This document shows, in pieces, positions 58,561-64,000 of a stretch of 64,000 nucleotides of DNA; within the stretch, counting starts at the first letter, position 1; each line of letters begins with the position of its first letter. Below the pieces are notes generated by a model. The model was not told where the DNA came from. It was given only the letters and a program-made list of their open reading frames with translations, and made no database searches. Origin of the DNA: Agriotes lineatus (lineage: Eukaryota > Arthropoda > Insecta > Coleoptera > Elateridae); contig CALNHX010002813.1 in assembly GCA_940337035.1 (NCBI GenBank), forward strand, positions 1-64,000. Direction: 5' to 3'. Made by a program: the position numbers and the translations under genes.

Positions 58561-60099
58561 GAGACAACACGTGGTAGCGTAAAAATTCCGCCAACGGTGT
58601 AGGAATTAAACTTCCTTCATAATGAAATTCGGGGACTAGAAACCACTTCAAAGTGTAGGCTCACATTACACAACCGAAGCTAATGGCAACCCAAAAATCC
58701 TCCGAATTCTATCCGCTAAACCAAAACAATCGCCACATCTTAACACTTTTCTAACGCAAGGCCAAGAAAAGTAGGAGTGGCGTTAGTGTGCGAAATTCAA
58801 ACTGAGCAGCCAATGACATCAGAGTGAAAAGATGCGTAACAGTACGAAATAAATACTGCAGGTTGCGAAATTATATGGAATGAATGAATCGTAACAATGC
58901 ATCTCGATAAACTTAGAGTAAAGAAATATTAACAAGCACGTACTAATTTAGCAACACCTGACGAATTAATTAATTGTTAAGAGTGAACACTAAACGAATT
59001 ATTGGCAAACGCCGCAGTTGTAGATGGGTTTTACTAAATAGTGTTGCTTAATAATACAGACAAACCCAGTGGTGATCTGGGTAAAGAATGTTGACTTGCT
59101 ACTCCGGCACATTCCTGGGCTAATTAAACCAAATAGACTGCTTAAGAATTTTATAACGTAATTAATATTTAACAATATTATACAGTGTGAAATTTAAAAT
59201 CGATAGAATAATTTTTTGAGGTTTCTTTTGTTACGTTTAAATTAACAATAGAAATTTCACTCCGTTTCATTAGGCAACTTATGTGGACAAGTATCTTTTG
59301 AACCTGCGTGTTTGGCAATTCTTCTGGTTAAATATACGTATATTAGAGGATTTTAACGAGATTGGAAATTTATTTCGTTTTCATAGTGAAACAAGAGAGA
59401 TGTGAATTGCAAAATACCAAACGTAAACGTTTATTTACAAACACTGGTTTTTTAGCAAAATTGGCTAAAGGGCCGAGTCGTGGTTTTCTGTAAATTGAGT
59501 CATTAGAGATTTTCCGCTAAGGCATATAATGTGTACTATGACAAAATAGTCTAAATGACGTCTTGAGGGTAAGACATTTTGGTTAAGATCCTATAACATA
59601 TATTTTTCTGCAACCTTTTTATTGCAGTCCAATACAGAGGTTATTTATTTGTAGTTTAATATAATAGATATAGTATCTCTTCGTGGACCATTATGTGATT
59701 GGAATAAGTTGGACTTAGGTTTTATCTGTCATTGCTGGGATTGTATTCTATTTGGTCGTCACTGTACGAGCAGATCTATTTGGTCGCTGTTGTACACTTC
59801 TGCTTGAGCAAGACTTATCGCTACAAGGTTATGTAGTAGAGGTATTGTGAATCTCAAATAATTGAACTATTGGTAAGTATTTTGACAGTTAACATTTAAT
59901 TTGCAATACATTTAAAGTTTACCGATAGGAAACTTGTATGTATTAGTACATATCTAAAACTATATATAGCAATTCTCACGTGCAGTTATATAATTTATTC
60001 AGAATTTTTGGTGTTAGAAGTTTGGTTAGATAATCATTTATTATCATCATTTGTCATCTACCTTAAATAATTGAGTTTACAATTTAGTATTGTTCATCA
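58561..60099. other. AT-rich; short direct repeat near 59750
   Basis: TCTATTTGGTCGTCACTGTACG (59748) recurs as TCTATTTGGTCGCTGTTGTACA (59774), a 26-bp-period duplication that may belong to the 5' untranslated region of the Jockey element downstream. The rest is unannotated. Confidence 0.35.
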
Positions 60100-60211
60100 T
60101 TGTGTTAACTAATACTTCTATCGGGCTATATCGTATTTGAAAGTTACATATGAAGTGCATTGCTCTGTTATCGTCTAGTTTCGTTACAAGTGCATTCTGC
60201 GAGCTCCGCTC

Positions 60212-61680
60212 GTGTTTGCTATCGCGGCAAGCGCGGACGCATACTATCGTATCTACCAAAACAAGATCGATATGAATTCCAACTTTCCAGGGGCTTTTTC
60301 CCAGCCGAATACATCTGTTCATCAACCCCAACCAATGCAGGTAGGAAAAAACACTGCTCCTAATTTTATGATTCATTCACAACAACATGTAGTGCAACCC
60401 CCACAACTATCGATGTATCAACAAGTGCTACCACAATTTAATAACGAATATCAATACTCTCCACAACAGTATCAACAACAACAGTACCTAAGCCAATTTC
60501 CACCAATTACTTGAAATAATCCACAATACGAATGGAGATCATGTGCATCAAGAAAAAATAAAAGGCAAGATGAACTCAACAGTAGTCTTCATCAAGCAAA
60601 ACGTAGTCACCAACAAATAATTTCTACACAAAATAAATTCCAAGCTTTAGCTTACCAAGAAACCCAAGAAGTGGAAACGCAAGAAGATGAAGACGAGAAT
60701 GAAGTATCCAAGGAAACAAAACCGTCACCACTAAAATCCCAAAAGTGCAAATTATAAAACCAATCATGGATGTAATCGAAAAAGTAGCGGTAGGAAATTA
60801 CGAATGCAAATTAATAGGTAAAAATACGTTGAAAGTATCAGCCAAAATAACAGACGCATACAGAAACATTGTGAAATGCCTAGAAGTCAACAAAATATGC
60901 TTTAGCACATATCAAATGAAGGAAAACAGGAGCTTTAGAGTAGTACTTAAAAATATCCACTACTCTACAGCACCACAAGATATCGAGAAAGCCATTCAAA
61001 AAGAAGGACACACTGTCAGAAATATTTATTACATGAAAAGCAGAGTCAATAAAGAACCACTATCGATGTTCTATGTAGATCTGGAACCAAAAACAAATAA
61101 CAAGGAAATCTATAATGTTAAGGGTTTATTTAACTGCCGCGTCACCTTTGAACCCCCACACAAAAAGAAGGAGATTGTACAATGTGCACGTTGCCAGAAC
61201 CTTGGTCATACAACAACGTATTGTCGCAGACCGTTTAGGTGTGTAAAGTGTGGACAAGAACACCCAACAGCATCATGCAACAAAAATATAAATGCCAAAA
61301 CCACATGCGCCCTCTGAAAGGGACATCATTCGGCAAACTACAAAGGTTGTCCGAAATACCGAGAGCTACATAAAATTAGATTCCCACCTCGGGGAGAGAG
61401 AAGAGTTCCTACTCAAAGTACCCAGCCTCACACAGCTATAATTTCACCACAACATTAACCAAATGGAAATACTATACCAGGTCTTACCTACGCACAAATT
61501 ATATCAGAAAATAGTCAATCTAACACGAACAATCGAGCGTGGCAACAACCAACAAACCCCCACCAGCAACCGTTTGAACGATTGGAACTACTTTTAACAA
61601 AACAAGCAGAAATGCAATCAAAATTAGCTGAAGACCTTCGCACTGTGTTAAACTTACTACAATCGTTACTAAGCTCAATT
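60212..61680 (+). pseudogene. Jockey ORF1, gag-like nucleic-acid-binding protein
   Basis: 60272-60514 encodes a Gln/Pro-rich N-terminus ending at a stop. The same frame continues to about 60740, then shifts into 60745-61317. That part has the domain usually found before the zinc knuckles of Jockey-type ORF1 (NTLKVSAKITDAYRNIVKCL, then FRVVLKNIHYSTAPQDIEKA), followed by zinc knuckles CARCQNLGHTTTYC and CVKCGQEHPTASC. A third knuckle is cut by a stop (CAL*). The tail (61330-61680) contains a likely coiled coil (LELLLTKQAEMQSKLAEDL). The product would bind element RNA in an intact copy. Confidence 0.8.
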
Positions 61681-61681
61681 A

Positions 61682-62500
61682 ATGGCCAATACATACAAAA
61701 TAGTGTTATGGAATGCTCACGGGCTATGCCAGCACGACGAAGAACTCAAAGTATTCATCAAAGAACATAACATAGATATTTTGCTCTCTGAAACACATTT
61801 TACCAATCGCAGCTTTATAAGAATTCCTGGTTACCAAATTTACGATACCCCACATCAAGATGGTACTGCTTACGGGGGTACTGCATCACAGTCTTTACAA
61901 GAACACCTTAACGAAGTGCAAAGCTGCTTAAAAAATGGCGAATTCGAGCCAATGAAAACAATTCAACACACATAACCTTTACAAATAGAAGAGAAACATG
62001 CCTTCAAGTTACTTTAAACAACAGGACCCTGCCGCAAGCCGATTCTGTGAGGTATCTCGGAATGCACATCGATAGACGTTTGAACTGGCTTACACACATA
62101 TGGAACAAAAGAAAGCAATTAAACAACCAGCTAAGTAAAATGTACTCGCTAATTGGTAAAGAATCAAAACTGTCCATGGAAAGTAAAGTTCTTATATACA
62201 AGACAGTCTTAAAGCCGGTTGGATGTACGGCATCGAACTCTGGGGTACAGCGAGTACCACCAACATAGAGATCCTCCAAAGATTTCAATCGAAAGTCCTT
62301 AGAATAATCACAGAAGCCCCATGGTACGTACAAAACTCGGTCGTCCATCGAGATCTCAACATAGCCTACATTAAAGAAGTGATCCAAACCAATACCAAGA
62401 TACTTAAAAAGCTGGAGACACACCCAAATACCTAGGCTATCAACCTGCTAGACAACAGTGACACCCGATGTAGACTGAAGAGAATCAGCCCGTTAGACCT
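61682..62500 (+). pseudogene. Jockey ORF2 remnant (endonuclease start plus RT tail)
   Basis: It starts YKIVLWNAHGL, then FIKEHNIDILLSETHF, the first blocks of an APE-type endonuclease including the catalytic E of SETH. After about 65 codons the reading jumps to post-catalytic RT sequence: SVRYLGMHIDRRLNWLTHIW, then SKMYSLIG, MYGIELWGTAST, LRIITEAPWYVQN and RDLNIAYIKEVI, all typical of Jockey ORF2 C-termini. Small frame changes occur near 61975 and 62220. It lacks the YADD box entirely. Confidence 0.8.
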
Positions 62501-62513
62501 ACCTGATAGATTA

Positions 62514-62703
62514 AGGGCCGGTTGCAGAAAGCAATGTTAAGTCTGGTGTTAGCTAACATCGCGTCAAAGTGAACAAAAACGAATCAAATCTCAAATGCTT
62601 ATGGTAACTAATACATTAGTAAACAAAATTTGATGCGATTTTGTTCACTTTGACGCGATGTTAGCTAACACCAGACTTAACATTGCTTTCTGCAACCGGC
62701 CCT
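62514..62703. mobile_element. 190-bp MITE with 65-bp perfect inverted repeats
   Basis: Arms starting AGGGCCGGTTGCAGAAAGC are perfect inverted copies for 65 bp and near-perfect for about 10 more, leaving a central part of only about 40 bp. TA flanks both sides (62512-62513 and 62704-62705). It sits in the Jockey ORF2 tail. Perfect arms mean it is much younger than its host element. The superfamily is uncertain (TA target). Confidence 0.85.
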
Positions 62704-62905
62704 TAGTAATCAATCATAAATTGTAGTCATGTGTTAAGTTTTGTAACTACTTAAGTATAACATACTAGTCAATTATTTTATAATCTGGTGCGTTGTTACT
62801 GGACAACGCCCAATACATGTCACATTTATCGTCACATCAATTACTTAATATTCCAATTGGAATAGATTGCAATTTTACTTGAAATAAAAAGAAAAACATA
62901 ATGTT

Positions 62906-64000
62906 CTAAAGAGCCTGGCTCCCACTATCCAATCGTCAGTGTTATAGACTTTGGTCCTTTTATTATTGAACTCATAGGATTCTATAGTTTTCTTAATAAG
63001 CAGCAAACGGGTATCTTACCAATAATTATCATATGAGGTAAGACTTGAGCAATAACTCTATTTTGTTACGTTTGTCGGCTTCTATTCGTGATACTTTCCC
63101 GGCAAAATCAAATACAGATAAATTAACAAGCTAATTTAATATTTCAAAGTATAGAGATACAAACATATAGAGACAACTACAGTAAACACTAACGTTACTG
63201 CCATTGTTGTGAAAGAGTGGCCCCACATCGCAATCTTTTTCATACAATGTTGCTCATTGTCTGCTCCTTTGATGAATTTGATGAAATCTTACCTCCTTAG
63301 TTTCCCAGACGTATTAGCAGTTTTTGTTTCACAAGGCTCTTGCTGCATAAACAGCTAAGCCTTTGCTACTTACTGCTTGAGCTGCCAGATTCTTTGTTTG
63401 AGCCCGGGGATGCCGCATTACCGTCTGGATCTATATTTTGCACGGTAAAGATACGCGTTTCCAGTGGTTGTAAAGGTAATTTGATATCGGACCCAGTTCA
63501 CAGTTGTGTGTATTAATAATAACATATTAGATTTTATCCTGCAGTTTTTTGTAAAGCCAAATGCAATACACATTTTCAGAAAAATTGGATAAGTTATTTC
63601 AGAGGCAAAGTCTGTTCGTTTTCGAGTGTTGAATACCCCTATTTCCCGTGGCAGTATGTTCTCATTACATCTGCTGACGACATATGATGGTGGTGGCTAA
63701 TCTGTAATAAAACATCTCTCTATCTCTAAAGATTTCTACTTTAGCAAGCGAGCACCTGATTCTCCAGCTTAAGAGCACGCTTATTCTCCGCTCTTTATAG
63801 CAACGTAACTTGGAACAAATTATCTTAATAATTACTGCATTCGAAATTAGCATGTTTTAGAAAAACCCAGTTCTGTTCAGGAAAATACGTGTTTGTGCAT
63901 GGTGTGGTTACGTTTCACCCAAATTTATGTGTGGCAGAGCACAGCGAAAAAACAACACCTGCTCTATCATAAATCGCTTCGGAAAAAAGTACAAAAACAC
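62906..64000. other. Unannotated; repeat fragment at 63500-63600
   Basis: 63505-63590 resembles 31060-31145 (TGTGTATTAATAATAACATATTAG, TTTTATCCTGCAG, TTTGTAAAGCCAAATGC) and is probably the same dispersed repeat. Nothing else was supported. Confidence 0.35.

Larger units (their letters stand above)
60100..62905 (+). mobile_element. Jockey-clade LINE, internally deleted
   Basis: The order is ORF1 (gag-like), ORF2 start (endonuclease), a jump to the ORF2 C-terminus, and a 3' tail rich in A (AATAAAAAGAAAAAC, about 62884-62899). About two thirds of ORF2, including most of the endonuclease and the catalytic RT, is missing at about 61880-61900. ORF1 has internal stops and one frame change. A MITE is inserted at 62514-62703 just inside the end of ORF2. 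The 5' boundary is not certain and may be as early as 59700. Confidence 0.8.

Noticed and set aside
60077..60376. 99-codon minus-strand ORF
   Set aside because: It is antisense to the start of the Jockey ORF1 and has no motif of its own.
62004..62423. 139-codon minus-strand ORF
   Set aside because: It lies exactly antisense to the conserved Jockey ORF2 tail, so it is a shadow frame.
1..64000. CRISPR arrays, bacterial operons or rRNA genes
   Set aside because: No regularly spaced direct repeats with unique spacers and no dense bacterial coding. The only rRNA similarity is the 5S-derived SINE head.

Overview
The window looks like AT-rich DNA from a large animal genome, almost certainly an insect. 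It contains mariner (DD34D), hAT, Jockey, Penelope-like and other LINE relics, an env-like retroelement relic with an errantivirus-type C-terminal layout, tRNA- and 5S-rRNA-derived SINEs, and a core promoter with a TATA box plus an arthropod TCAGT initiator. No long intact host coding sequence is visible and the species cannot be named from this sequence. The best host gene signal is one minus-strand exon at 55445-55550. It has a good acceptor, a strong start context, a signal peptide and a perfect GTAAGT donor. Its remaining exons were not recognised, so most of the window to its left may be intron or gene desert. Layout: 1-4600 holds palindromes, a tRNA-type SINE, a diverged tandem repeat and a GC-rich block with overlapping ORFs. 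4603-6110 is a gutted mariner hit by another DNA transposon, followed by a 390-bp MITE (6281-6670). 8200-9020 and 11660-12139 are LTR-like remains. 15658-25037 holds several hairpins. 27180-28450 is a LINE reverse-transcriptase relic carrying a 5S-derived SINE. 34898-38669 is a cluster made of a SINE, a second MITE copy, an irritans-type mariner, a Penelope-like element with its RT part inverted against its GIY-YIG part, and a second copy of the LINE plus SINE unit in circularly permuted order. 41540-46930 holds LINE RT relics, a candidate small spliced transcript, an env-like relic and an LTR. 48660-50300 is a GC-rich block with candidate exons. 55445-55550 is the signal-peptide exon. 56539-57981 is a hAT element. 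60100-62905 is an internally deleted Jockey element containing a MITE with perfect arms. Scattered between these are blocks of 300-700 bp that are visibly less AT-rich than their surroundings and full of homeodomain, POU, Sox and PBX/Meis-like motifs: 9590-10080, 12650-13130, 14180-14770, 23150-23680, 28600-29040, 32090-32650, 33990-34560, 41190-41480, 44520-44800, 47030-47760, 52960-53400, 56130-56350 and 58110-58560. They look like conserved non-coding or enhancer DNA rather than genes, as expected around a developmental locus. Two of them (47540-47715 and 53005-53190) are diverged copies of each other. The observation I rank highest is the pair 27285-28363 / 37564-38669. The second copy has the order and the junction expected if the first had been circularised at a 4-bp AATG microhomology and re-opened at the SINE tail.
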